The translations under genes were made by a program, and so were the position numbers. From an uncultured Actinomycetes bacterium (GTDB lineage Bacteria; Actinomycetota; Acidimicrobiia; Acidimicrobiales; Acidimicrobilacustridaceae): a stretch of 64,000 nucleotides of DNA. Below the pieces are notes generated by a model. The model did not search any database. It saw only the letters and a list, made by a program, of their open reading frames with translations, and was not told the origin of the DNA. Positions 34,196-42,746 of the stretch are shown here, piece after piece; position 1 is the stretch's first letter; the number at the start of each line of letters is the position of its first letter. The DNA is taken from contig CALBSE010000023.1 of NCBI GenBank assembly GCA_937927725.1, positions 1-64,000 of the forward strand, written 5' to 3'.

Positions 34196-34435
34196 TCAGC
34201 CCGTGCGGTGGCGACGCTGCGGGGAGCTACCCGGGCGCCCCCGGTGGCGAAGTTCGGGCACGAGGCCTGACTCGGCCAGCATTTCGAGTGCCCGATACTC
34301 GTTGAGGTCGACCACGACAGCGTCGCCCGGCTCTCGGGAGCAGATGAACGACACGACACAGTCGCCACAGGCATCGGTGTGCTGCATGACGCAGGTATCG
34401 CAATCGATCGTGAAAGAAGGGGAAGACGTGTTCAT
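34196..34435 (-). CDS. Cys-rich 79-residue protein (putative metal binder)
   Basis: ATG 34435. The N-terminal half packs five cysteines, TIDCDTCVMQHTDACGDC followed by VVSFIC (Cys12, 15, 23, 26, 32), then a short beta/alpha stretch AVVVDLNEYRALEMLAESG and a basic tail. The CxxC-x7-CxxC spacing suggests a zinc or Fe-S site. I recall small actinobacterial proteins with this arrangement but no function. It precedes queG by 25 bases on the same strand, so it may be the first gene of that operon. It has a good ribosome site region divergent from the molybdoenzyme. Confidence 0.72.
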   Translation of the reverse strand: MNTSSPSFTIDCDTCVMQHTDACGDCVVSFICSREPGDAVVVDLNEYRALEMLAESGLVPELRHRGRPGSSPQRRHRTG

Positions 34436-34513
34436 GCCGAAATCCTGCCGAACGGGTGAGACAGTCCCCCGGTCTACGCTCTGCACCGTTCCTACGCACC
34501 GGGGGGTCGCATC

Positions 34514-36796
34514 ATGGAAGTTCCCGTCGCCACGCCGACAACACGCCAAAAGGTCATCGGTCGCCAGTACCGCACCGAGCCCGATGGCACCAGGGTCTAT
34601 TTGCGCCAATGCCCACTGTGCGAGTGCATGTGCGGCCTCGAAGTCCATCTCGATGACGATGATCATGTGAAGGTCATCCGCCCCGACCGTGACGATGTGT
34701 GGTCGAAAGGCTTCATTTGCCCTAAGGGCACGACGCTCGGCCGTTTGCACGAAGACCCCGACCGCATTCGCGTCCCCATGATCCGCGAAGGCGAGACCTG
34801 GCGCGAGGTCTCGTGGGATGAAGCCTTTGCCAAGTGCGAAGAACTTCTCCATGGCGTCTTGAACGAACACGGCATCGAATCGATGACCGCGTTTATCGGC
34901 AATCCCGCCGGCCACTCGTTCAGCCTCAGCCGTTACGGCGCCCTGCTCATGGGCCAGGCCAACTTCCCGATGATCTACTCCGCCGGCACCGTCGATCAGT
35001 GGCCGAAAAACGTTTCGTCGGTCTTGATGTACGGAAACATGTGGAAGATCCCCACCGTCGACATCGCGCACACCGATTACTGGGTGATCATGGGAGGCAA
35101 TCCGCAAGCATCAGGTGGATCACTTCTCGCCAGCCCCGATCAGCTCGCACAGATCGACGGCATTAAGGCTCGCGGCGGTCAGGTCATCGTTATCGATCCT
35201 CGCCGAACGATCACTGCCGATCATGCAAGCGAATGGCTCCCCATTGTTCCCGGCACCGACGCGGCCTTCCTCCTTGCCATGTGCAACGTCATCTTCAGCG
35301 AAGGACTTTTCACCCTCGGCAATGTCGAAGGTCTCGTCGAAGGCGTCGAACAAGTTCGCGAAGCATGCGTCGACTTCACACCCGAACGTGTGGCGGACTT
35401 CTGCCGCATTCCTGCCGACACCATTCGTCGGATTGCTCGTGACCTCGCCGCCGCCGAGCGCGGTGGGCTCTACGGCCGTATCGGTCTGTGCAATCAGGAA
35501 TTCGGAACGCTTGCGTCTTGGCTCGTTGATGTCGTCAACATCATCGCTGGACAGTTCGACAAGTCCGGCGGCATGTTGTTCGGCAAGCCCGCCGCCAAAC
35601 CCATCACTTGGGTACCGGACACCAAAATCATGGGCGAGCCTGAGTTCGGCCGTTGGCGCAGTCGTGTGCGCGGCGCACCCGAAATTCTCGGTCAGGTTCC
35701 GTGTTCGTGCTTGGCGGAAGAAATTGCCACGCCAGGCAAGGGTCAAATCAAAGCGCTCATCAACATTGCTGCGAACCCCGCGCTTTCGGTTCCCGATTCG
35801 CAGAACCTTGAAGACGCACTTCCACTGCTCGATTGTCTCATCGCCATCGATTGCTACATGAACGAAACGACGCGTTTCGCGCACGTGCTGCTGCCTGGCC
35901 CGTCCCCGCTTGAGTCACCGCACTTCGACGAACTCATGTGGGCATGGTCGATCGGCACTGCCTCGAAGTGGAGCGACCAATTGTTCGACACGGGCGAGGA
36001 CTACGTGCCCGAATGGGAGATCCTCGCTCGCCTCGGTTGGTTGTGCGCAGGCAACAAGGACGCGGACTTCAGTTTCGAAGCTCTCGACGATGGTTGGTTC
36101 ACCACCATGTGCCACATGTACGGACGCGATCCCGAAACCACACTTCCGCTCTATGACCATGGCGGCCCCGAGCGCATGATCGATCTGCAGTTGCGCATGG
36201 GCCCATGGGGCGATCGCTATGGCGAAGATCCCGACGGCCTCAACCTTCAAAAGGTGAAAGACGCAGTGCACGGTGTCGACCTCGGCCCGATGGTTCCCAA
36301 CCGTCTTACCGAAGTGATCGGTACACCATCAGGAAAGATCGAACTAGCCCCCGAGTACATCCTCAGCGATCTTCCTCGTCTGAAGAAGGCACTCGACCGC
36401 GATCCCGATGCCTACGTCCTTGTGAGCCGACGCAACATCAAGTCGAAGAACACTTGGATGCACAACATCAAGGTGTTGGTGAAGGCGGGCAACCGCTGCA
36501 CGCTCATCGTGCATCCCGACGACGCGACCGAACTTGGTCTCGCCGAGGGTGCAAATGCTCGAGTCACGAGCGAAGCGGGCTCAATCGAGGTTCCGGTAGA
36601 AATCAGCGACGAAATGATGCGCGGCGTTGTGTCCTTGCCTCACGGTTGGGGTCACGACAAAGCAGGAACGCGCCTCTCTGTTGCTCGTGAACATGCAGGC
36701 GTGAACTCCAACCTGCTCGCTCCCGGCCACTTCGTTGATCAGCTTTCGGGCAATCAGGCAGTGAACGGCATTCCCGTCGAGGTCGTTCCCGCCTAA
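34514..36796 (+). CDS. Molybdopterin-dependent oxidoreductase (formate-dehydrogenase-like catalytic subunit)
   Basis: 760 residues of the DMSO-reductase superfamily. An N-terminal [4Fe-4S] ligand set CPLCECMCGLE with a fourth Cys in FICPKGTTLGRLHEDPDR, the molybdopterin domains (VIMGGNPQASGGSLLASP, VIDPRRTITADHASEWLPIVPGTD), and a C-terminal beta-barrel cofactor domain (NRCTLIVHPDDATELGL). There is no Tat leader, so it is cytoplasmic. No electron-transfer subunit gene is adjacent. Substrate unknown; such stand-alone proteins in actinobacteria are often labelled formate dehydrogenase without proof. Confidence 0.9.
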   Translation: MEVPVATPTTRQKVIGRQYRTEPDGTRVYLRQCPLCECMCGLEVHLDDDDHVKVIRPDRDDVWSKGFICPKGTTLGRLHEDPDRIRVPMIREGETWREVSWDEAFAKCEELLHGVLNEHGIESMTAFIGNPAGHSFSLSRYGALLMGQANFPMIYSAGTVDQWPKNVSSVLMYGNMWKIPTVDIAHTDYWVIMGGNPQASGGSLLASPDQLAQIDGIKARGGQVIVIDPRRTITADHASEWLPIVPGTDAAFLLAMCNVIFSEGLFTLGNVEGLVEGVEQVREACVDFTPERVADFCRIPADTIRRIARDLAAAERGGLYGRIGLCNQEFGTLASWLVDVVNIIAGQFDKSGGMLFGKPAAKPITWVPDTKIMGEPEFGRWRSRVRGAPEILGQVPCSCLAEEIATPGKGQIKALINIAANPALSVPDSQNLEDALPLLDCLIAIDCYMNETTRFAHVLLPGPSPLESPHFDELMWAWSIGTASKWSDQLFDTGEDYVPEWEILARLGWLCAGNKDADFSFEALDDGWFTTMCHMYGRDPETTLPLYDHGGPERMIDLQLRMGPWGDRYGEDPDGLNLQKVKDAVHGVDLGPMVPNRLTEVIGTPSGKIELAPEYILSDLPRLKKALDRDPDAYVLVSRRNIKSKNTWMHNIKVLVKAGNRCTLIVHPDDATELGLAEGANARVTSEAGSIEVPVEISDEMMRGVVSLPHGWGHDKAGTRLSVAREHAGVNSNLLAPGHFVDQLSGNQAVNGIPVEVVPA

Positions 36797-36806
36797 CCTC
36801 GCCAAG

Positions 36807-37280
36807 GTGTCCACCTGGATCTTCCTCGGCGTTCTCGCATTCGCGACCTTCGTCGTTCTGGGTTTCTACGGACTCTCCATCAGCGGATGGAAACCACCTG
36901 CTCCACGCACCGACCTCGCAACGCCCGGACACTTCGTGCGCATGCGCGGTGCCGATAACGAGATCGATCTCGGTCGCGGTTGGCGATCGACCGACGACCC
37001 CAACGCGGCATGGCACCTGTGGTGGATTCCTTCGACTACCGAAATCGTCGGCCTGCGAACAAGCGAACTTCCTCCCCCGCCAGGCCCGTTCTATATGGGT
37101 CCGGTCTACGGTCGCAGCCCGCTCGACCCAATGGGCGTCCATCACTTCACCGGGATGCGCATTCTTGGCTACTGCGACAGGCGACCGAATCGGTCACTGT
37201 GCGATGAACTACGACCATTACCCGACGGTCTCGATCAGTTCACTGGCGGCACGCACTCGGCCACCAACATCACCAGCTAA
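36807..37280 (+). CDS. N-terminally anchored protein of unknown function
   Basis: 157 residues from GTG 36807, 10 bases after the molybdoenzyme stop. One N-terminal membrane helix (about 4-25) is followed by a Pro/Gly-rich soluble domain with VRMRGADNEIDLGRGWRS, LWWIPSTTEIVGLR and two Cys in GYCDRRPNRSLCDELRPLP. No family recognised. Its stop overlaps the convergent beta-propeller gene by 11 bases. Confidence 0.65.
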   Translation: MSTWIFLGVLAFATFVVLGFYGLSISGWKPPAPRTDLATPGHFVRMRGADNEIDLGRGWRSTDDPNAAWHLWWIPSTTEIVGLRTSELPPPPGPFYMGPVYGRSPLDPMGVHHFTGMRILGYCDRRPNRSLCDELRPLPDGLDQFTGGTHSATNITS

Positions 37281-38544
37281 GCGCGCTCACTGTTGAGAAC
37301 GAACACGCATACACCGCTCTGTTCTCACCGACGGCCGGAAACACCACCGACTGCAGCGGGCTTCCCGAATCGAGACGTACGACTTCGCGTCCGCTGGCAA
37401 TTTCGCGCACGACGAACTGCTCCATCCACCGATCGTTGTCGTGATGAGCAGAAAGGAAGTACCCAGAGGTTGGATCAAGAATCATGTGCGACCCGTGATT
37501 TTGCTCAACACTCCATCGCGGCGATGTCGAACCATCAGTATCGATATCGAATGCAGCAAGAACGCCGTTTGCACTGTCGAAACCGACGGCGATCATGCGT
37601 CGCTCATCGATCAATGGTGGATTCGCTACCAACCCGTTGGGAAGGCCGCAGATTTCCGTGAGCGAAACCTCGGCGGTTTCGAGATCGACGCGAACGAGAT
37701 GCAGTGGCGCTGGCGAAATCCCCTGACCACGAAACGTTCCGACATAGTTCTCGCTGCCACCCCCGTTATCGAGGAACCACGCTGCTCCGAGAGCGATCAC
37801 TGCATCCCACCCGTAGGTCTGGCCTTCGATGGTGCGGTAGCGAGGTGCGAATCCTGAGTCGAATTCGAGCGATGACCCATCCCACTGCATTCGAAACAGC
37901 GAGTGGTCACCAACGACGTAGACCGTATTGCCATCGGCAGACAGACGAGCAATCGACGGCTCAGAGAGTTGGAGACGAGCGACGATCTCGAGCGAGGTGG
38001 GGTGAAGAACCAGAACTTCGCAGTTGTCTGCGACGAACGACGCGTCGGCATCCGGAACGCGACCGCCAAAGTCCTTAGTGACGATGTGGCCGTCGGGAAG
38101 AACAACAAACGAGTTATACGGACGTTCTCGCGGCAACTCCGCAGAGATCTCAACCTCAAGGCTGGCATTCAGTCGATGTACGTGGTTACCGAAGACAACG
38201 ATGAGCGATCCATCAGCATGCGCAGCGATTCCACCTGGCCAAGCCAAGCCGCCGGGAAGATCCTCGACACGTTGCAACGTTTCCAACGTGTCGGGATCGA
38301 TGCGTTCCACCCAACTCGTGCGCACGCCGTTGTCGCCAACCACGCTGTGCCCGGCAAGGAAGAGCTCGCCGGTTTCACGGCGAACCAACATCGTGGAACC
38401 GTGCGCATCGCGCGACAGCACTTTGGGCTCAGCGGACGAAAGACCAGCAAAGGTTCCCGAGGCTGACTGTTGGCGTAGTGGTCCGGCGTCTTCTGCCGGC
38501 CAAGGACTGGGCCAGTAACCCGAGTTCGGTGATACTGCAGTCAC
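37270..38544 (-). CDS. Beta-propeller protein, SMP-30/gluconolactonase-like
   Basis: 424 residues with repeated propeller-blade signatures (GGIAAHADGSLIVVFGNHVH, SFVVLPDGHIVTKDFGG, LSADGNTVYVVGDHSLFRM). No signal peptide. The family includes lactonases and sugar or sulfate-ester-linked hydrolases as well as mere binders. It directly follows the sulfatase gene with an ATGA overlap, so the two probably serve one catabolic route. Confidence 0.7.
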   Translation of the reverse strand: MTAVSPNSGYWPSPWPAEDAGPLRQQSASGTFAGLSSAEPKVLSRDAHGSTMLVRRETGELFLAGHSVVGDNGVRTSWVERIDPDTLETLQRVEDLPGGLAWPGGIAAHADGSLIVVFGNHVHRLNASLEVEISAELPRERPYNSFVVLPDGHIVTKDFGGRVPDADASFVADNCEVLVLHPTSLEIVARLQLSEPSIARLSADGNTVYVVGDHSLFRMQWDGSSLEFDSGFAPRYRTIEGQTYGWDAVIALGAAWFLDNGGGSENYVGTFRGQGISPAPLHLVRVDLETAEVSLTEICGLPNGLVANPPLIDERRMIAVGFDSANGVLAAFDIDTDGSTSPRWSVEQNHGSHMILDPTSGYFLSAHHDNDRWMEQFVVREIASGREVVRLDSGSPLQSVVFPAVGENRAVYACSFSTVSALSW

Positions 38545-40805
38545 TGACGGGCCATACCTGCGCGCTGGGATGCTGCTGCTTCGTCGGCGGATTCGGGCTT
38601 GCGAGATCGAGCAAGTTCGATATCGACGCGATGAAGTGTTCCCTCGAACGGGAATGCATCGGAGTAGCGACGACTCACGGGCAATCCATGATCAAAGCCG
38701 ATGCTCGACCCCATGCTTGAGATGACTCGCATCACGAAGGGGAACTCGACAGTGCCGCACTCGGTGCCGTCGATCACGACCGAGGCATGTCCGCCTTTGC
38801 CGGTTCGTTCGAAGCGAACCCCAACCACCGAATTTCCGACGGGCACGTCATGATCAGATTCAACTTCAAAGTGATCGCCAAACACGTTGTAGTCGAAGAC
38901 AAGTCGATTGTTCTGCACGAAAACGGTGAGACCACTGTTGCCATTGCCGAGCGCGTACAAAACGCCACCCTGACCGGCTTCGCGATTGATCGTCGCGTTG
39001 AGTGTCCAGCTACGACCACCCAGTGATGCCGAACTTTGCGACGGCAGAGGTGCCATCGGAGGGAAATACGTGTAACGACGGTCGGGACGATGAGGCGAGT
39101 GTTCCCCAAAGCGCGCACCGAACAACTCAACACCGCGATCATCGAGCGGAAGCACGCCGTAGGTTTCCGCCTCGGCCCACCACTGTTCGATCATCCGTGA
39201 AAGTCGCTCGGGCTCAACTGCAGCAAGGTCATCGCACTCAGAAGGATCGACGTTGAGGTTGTAGAGCTCCCAGACATCGTCATCGAATGAGACCCCTGGG
39301 GTATGTCGAGTCACGGCTTTCCAACCGACGTCATACATCGCTCGATGACCAAACATCTCGAAGTACTGCACATCATGATTGGTTGCCGCATTGGCCTCGG
39401 CAAAGGCGTAGGTCATCGACTCACCCGCAATCGGGAATTGTTCGAGACCGCGGTAGACCTCGGGCGCTTCGACGCCGATGATGTCGTAGATCGTTGGAGC
39501 TACGTCGGTGACGTAATGAAACTGGTCCCGGATTGCACCGACATCGGCAATACCCGCTGGCCAATGCATCACAAACGGAACATGGACTCCGCCCTCGTGC
39601 GTGTTTTGCTTGTACCACTTGAACGGCGTGTTGCCCGCTTGCGCCCATCCCCACGGATAGTTCGCGTGCGAGTCAGGGCCGCCAATTTCGGGGATGCGAT
39701 CAACGGCTTCATCGGGGGTCTCGATCATGAAGTTGAAGAACTTCATTTCGTGAAGAACGCCGAATGGCCCGCCCTCTTGACTGGCACCGTTGTCCGCCAT
39801 CACCACGATCACGGTGTTGTCGAGCTGTCCGAGTGCATCGAGTTCATCGACCAGTCGGCCGATCTGCGCGTCGGTGTGCTCAAGAAATGCACCAAATGCT
39901 TCCTGCAACGCCAGTGCAAGCTTCTTCTGATTCTCGGGAAGGGAATCCCAGGGTTCGACGCCGGGATTGCGCGGTGCGAGTTGCGTGTCTGCCGGAATCA
40001 GGCCGAGTTCGATCTGCTTCGCAAACCAGCGTTCACGGGCAACATCCCAACCCTCGTCGTACTTGCCGCGATGGCGAGCAAGATATTCCTCGGGCGCCTG
40101 ATGCGGAGCGTGCGTCGCGCCAAACGCTAAATAGGTGAAGAACGGACGATCAGGTCGAATAGAGATCGTGTCGTGAATGAACTCGATCGCCTTGTCGACC
40201 AGATCCTCGCTGAGGTGATAGCCCTCGGCGGCAGTTGCCGGTGGATCGACGCGGTGGTTGTCGTACACAAGATCGGGGGCGAACTGGTCGGTTTCGCCGT
40301 CGAGGAAACCGTAGAAACGGTCGAAACCTCGTTGCAGTGGCCACGCGTCGTACGGGCCGGCGGCGGAAGCTTCGTCCATCGGACACAGGTGCCATTTGCC
40401 GAGAGCAAACGTCGTGTAGCCAACATCGCGCAACACTTCGCCCATGGTTGTCGCATGTTCCGAAATACGGCCGGTCATATGCGGATAGCCAGTGTTGAAA
40501 TTCGCAATGCTGCGCATACCAACCGTGTGGTGATTACGACCAGTGAGCAGTGCGGCCCGAGTCGGCGAACACAGCGGGGTCACATGAAAGTTTGAAAAGC
40601 GCAGACCGTTGCTGGCCAGCTTGTCGATGTTTGGCGTGACCATGTCAGAGCCAAAGCAATTGAGGTGTGAGAAGCCGAGATCGTCGAACAGGACGACGAC
40701 AACGTTGGGAGCATCATCGCCTGGGTGCTTTGCCGGCGGCCACCACGGCGTCGACTCTGCGTGAGTGCGACCAATTTTGCCGCCGTAGCCCGCATTGAAC
40801 GACAT
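38541..40805 (-). CDS. Type I arylsulfatase-like sulfatase
   Basis: 754-residue alkaline-phosphatase-superfamily sulfate-ester hydrolase. The formylglycine signature CSPTRAALLTGR sits at 79-90 (Cys79), metal ligands at VVVLFDDLGFSH (Asp41/42) and VIVVMADNGASQEGG, plus GKWHL and THAPHQAP. The C-terminal ~150 residues form a jelly-roll-like sheet. No signal peptide is apparent. Activity requires a formylglycine-generating enzyme, not seen here. ATG 40805 overlaps the SDR stop (TGATG). Confidence 0.92.
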   Translation of the reverse strand: MSFNAGYGGKIGRTHAESTPWWPPAKHPGDDAPNVVVVLFDDLGFSHLNCFGSDMVTPNIDKLASNGLRFSNFHVTPLCSPTRAALLTGRNHHTVGMRSIANFNTGYPHMTGRISEHATTMGEVLRDVGYTTFALGKWHLCPMDEASAAGPYDAWPLQRGFDRFYGFLDGETDQFAPDLVYDNHRVDPPATAAEGYHLSEDLVDKAIEFIHDTISIRPDRPFFTYLAFGATHAPHQAPEEYLARHRGKYDEGWDVARERWFAKQIELGLIPADTQLAPRNPGVEPWDSLPENQKKLALALQEAFGAFLEHTDAQIGRLVDELDALGQLDNTVIVVMADNGASQEGGPFGVLHEMKFFNFMIETPDEAVDRIPEIGGPDSHANYPWGWAQAGNTPFKWYKQNTHEGGVHVPFVMHWPAGIADVGAIRDQFHYVTDVAPTIYDIIGVEAPEVYRGLEQFPIAGESMTYAFAEANAATNHDVQYFEMFGHRAMYDVGWKAVTRHTPGVSFDDDVWELYNLNVDPSECDDLAAVEPERLSRMIEQWWAEAETYGVLPLDDRGVELFGARFGEHSPHRPDRRYTYFPPMAPLPSQSSASLGGRSWTLNATINREAGQGGVLYALGNGNSGLTVFVQNNRLVFDYNVFGDHFEVESDHDVPVGNSVVGVRFERTGKGGHASVVIDGTECGTVEFPFVMRVISSMGSSIGFDHGLPVSRRYSDAFPFEGTLHRVDIELARSRKPESADEAAASQRAGMARQ

Positions 40806-41638
40806 CACTGCGCTCCGTTGCCTGAAATCATCGATGGCGTGTCGCCGCGTTGCTGCGACTCGTTGCGATGCTTCGCTCGAACGTGCGTGATCTCGTGGGT
40901 GAGGATCCAGAACGAATTGCCTCGCACGGCGTCGACCACATTTCCAGCAACAACAGCGGGATCAATTGCCGTGGTTTTCATAAAACTTGCGAGTGCTTCC
41001 ATCGAAACAGGCTCTGGCTTCGGCAATCCGAGATGCGCTGGTGCGTGTCTCGCTGATTCAAAGATCTTCGTGTTGACCAGTTCCGGGCAGAGGCATGACA
41101 CGCCCACCCCAGTTCCGGCAAGTTCCATCACGAGCGCTTCTGACAAGCCAACAACGCCGTATTTCGCGGCGTGATAGGCGCCCAGCATTGGCGTCGTACA
41201 CAGACCGGCTTCCGACGCGGTGTTCACAATGTGCCCCTCGCCTTGTTCAACCATGAGTGGCGTGAACGCTTCCACTCCGTAAGCGACGCCAAGAAGATCA
41301 ACGGCAATGACCCAATCCCACGCCGCCGGCTTTGTCTTCCATGTCGGGCGACCAGTCCCACCAACTCCGGCATTGTTAAAGAGCAAATGCACTGCGCCAA
41401 ACGTGGCAACCGCAAAATCGCGCAGTGCTGCGACCTCTTCCGCAACAGAAACATCGAACACAAACGGAACAACTGCTGCCCCATCGCTCTGCAGTCTGGC
41501 CACCTGCTCATTGAGAACAGGAGCTTCGATATCAGCCATCACGACCGACATTCCCTCGGCAACGAATCGCTCTGCGGCGGCGAGCCCAATCCCGGACGCT
41601 GCTCCAGTAACGACCGCCACTTTGCTTTGGAGTTCCAT
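40805..41638 (-). CDS. Short-chain dehydrogenase/reductase
   Basis: 277 residues, classical SDR: TGAASGIGLAAAERF, LLFNNAGVGG, catalytic NTASEAG serine and YHAAK. The C-terminal extension after residue 230 (HEITHVRAKHRNESQQRG) resembles a group of actinobacterial SDRs active on steroid- or alkyl-type substrates. First gene of the SDR-sulfatase-propeller operon, which suggests a sulfated alcohol substrate, by inference. Confidence 0.9.
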   Translation of the reverse strand: MELQSKVAVVTGAASGIGLAAAERFVAEGMSVVMADIEAPVLNEQVARLQSDGAAVVPFVFDVSVAEEVAALRDFAVATFGAVHLLFNNAGVGGTGRPTWKTKPAAWDWVIAVDLLGVAYGVEAFTPLMVEQGEGHIVNTASEAGLCTTPMLGAYHAAKYGVVGLSEALVMELAGTGVGVSCLCPELVNTKIFESARHAPAHLGLPKPEPVSMEALASFMKTTAIDPAVVAGNVVDAVRGNSFWILTHEITHVRAKHRNESQQRGDTPSMISGNGAQ

Positions 41639-41738
41639 GTTCCTGCTCCTTGAAGTTCGCCAACGGGTAGGTTGGCGGAAGTGATTGTGTCAATAGCAGT
41701 GACACGACTGACGCTACCGAAGATCCCGGAGGCCTGCC

Positions 41739-42488
41739 ATGACTGACACCACCACTCGCCGAGTCGCTCTCGTTACCGACGCTTGCCATTACGTGGGTCC
41801 GGAAATGTCGCGCATGCTCGCTCATCGTGGCCACGATCTCGTCCTCGGAGACCCAGAGCCAGCGCTTGTCGCTGAACTTGAAGCTCTCGGGTCAACCGTT
41901 GTTGCCGTCGAACGGGTGTCGAACATCGCTAAGCCCGAGAACTCGCAGAAACTTGTCGATGCAGCGCTTGCTCATTTCGGACACTTCGACGCGGCTGTTG
42001 CCGCATCTGGACAAATCATTCCCGGTTCGTTTCTCGAATCGACGATTGATCAATACGAGAAGATCGTCGATGGTTGCCTGTACGCGCCGTACCACTTTCT
42101 CAAAGCTGTGATTCCTCCACTGGTCGCGCAAGGTTCCGGCCAGGTACTCGTCATTACGAGTGCCGCAGGTGCACGGCCAACCCCTGGAGCTTCGCTCTAT
42201 TCATCGGTGCGGGCCGGGGCAACGATGCTCACTCGCAATGTTGCAGGCGAAGTCGCACGCAAGAACGTTCAGGTCAATGCTGTCGGCACGAACTTCATGG
42301 ACTTCCCCGAGTTCCTCGAAGCAACAGGCGCGAAAGATCCGGCTGTGCGTGAAATGTTCGAAAAGCAGGTCCCGATGCGTCGACTCGGCCGCATGGACGA
42401 GTTTGCGTCGTTCTGTGCGCCGTTCCTCGATGGAACGAGCACCTTTACGACTGGCCAGTACGTGTCTTATGCCGGCGGCTGGGTCTGA
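41739..42488 (+). CDS. Atypical short-chain dehydrogenase-like protein
   Basis: 249 residues with the SDR fold, but key positions have changed: the cofactor loop reads TDACHYVGPEM instead of TGxxxGxG, the NAG motif is AASGQIIPG, and the catalytic Tyr-x3-Lys reads YSSVR, so the lysine is arginine. The serine (ITSAAGARP) and C-terminal TGQYVSYAGGW, typical of the fold, remain. Probably altered cofactor use or non-enzymatic. GGAGG precedes the ATG. Divergent from the SDR at 40805 with a 100-base gap. Confidence 0.85.
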   Translation: MTDTTTRRVALVTDACHYVGPEMSRMLAHRGHDLVLGDPEPALVAELEALGSTVVAVERVSNIAKPENSQKLVDAALAHFGHFDAAVAASGQIIPGSFLESTIDQYEKIVDGCLYAPYHFLKAVIPPLVAQGSGQVLVITSAAGARPTPGASLYSSVRAGATMLTRNVAGEVARKNVQVNAVGTNFMDFPEFLEATGAKDPAVREMFEKQVPMRRLGRMDEFASFCAPFLDGTSTFTTGQYVSYAGGWV

Positions 42489-42679
42489 ACGACCGAGCCC
42501 CCGTTGCCACACCAGTGACACGACACCTCTTCAACTGATTCAGCAAGGATTTCTTCGCTTTCAACCTCGAGATCTCCGCCCACTGTGTAGTGATGGAACG
42601 CACGGGTGCGCTTCGTGGAGACAACGTCGAAACGGGTGAGATTTCCGCAAGCGGTGCAGCGATAACGGGTGGAGGACAC
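42467..42679 (-). CDS. Small two-CxxC zinc-ribbon protein
   Basis: 70 residues from GTG 42679. The N-terminal RYRCTACGNLTRFDVV and C-terminal VSCHWCGNGGSV give two CxxC knuckles, the layout of a zinc ribbon, joined by an acidic helix. Function unknown. Its 3' end overlaps the convergent SDR by 22 bases, which is unusual but common in this tightly packed sequence. Confidence 0.65.
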   Translation of the reverse strand: MSSTRYRCTACGNLTRFDVVSTKRTRAFHHYTVGGDLEVESEEILAESVEEVSCHWCGNGGSVVQTQPPA

Positions 42680-42746
42680 GCAGGGAGACTAGCGAGGCTG
42701 GAACCACGTCCTTGCATGCGAACGCACGTTCGATCAGACTGGGCGG

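Noticed and set aside
35120..35884. 254-codon open frame on the minus strand
   Set aside because: It lies antisense to the molybdopterin oxidoreductase, has no family motif, and mirrors the GC-skewed codon pattern of the real gene.
39303..40130. 275-codon open frame on the plus strand
   Set aside because: Antisense to the sulfatase; composition and motifs belong to the sulfatase reading.
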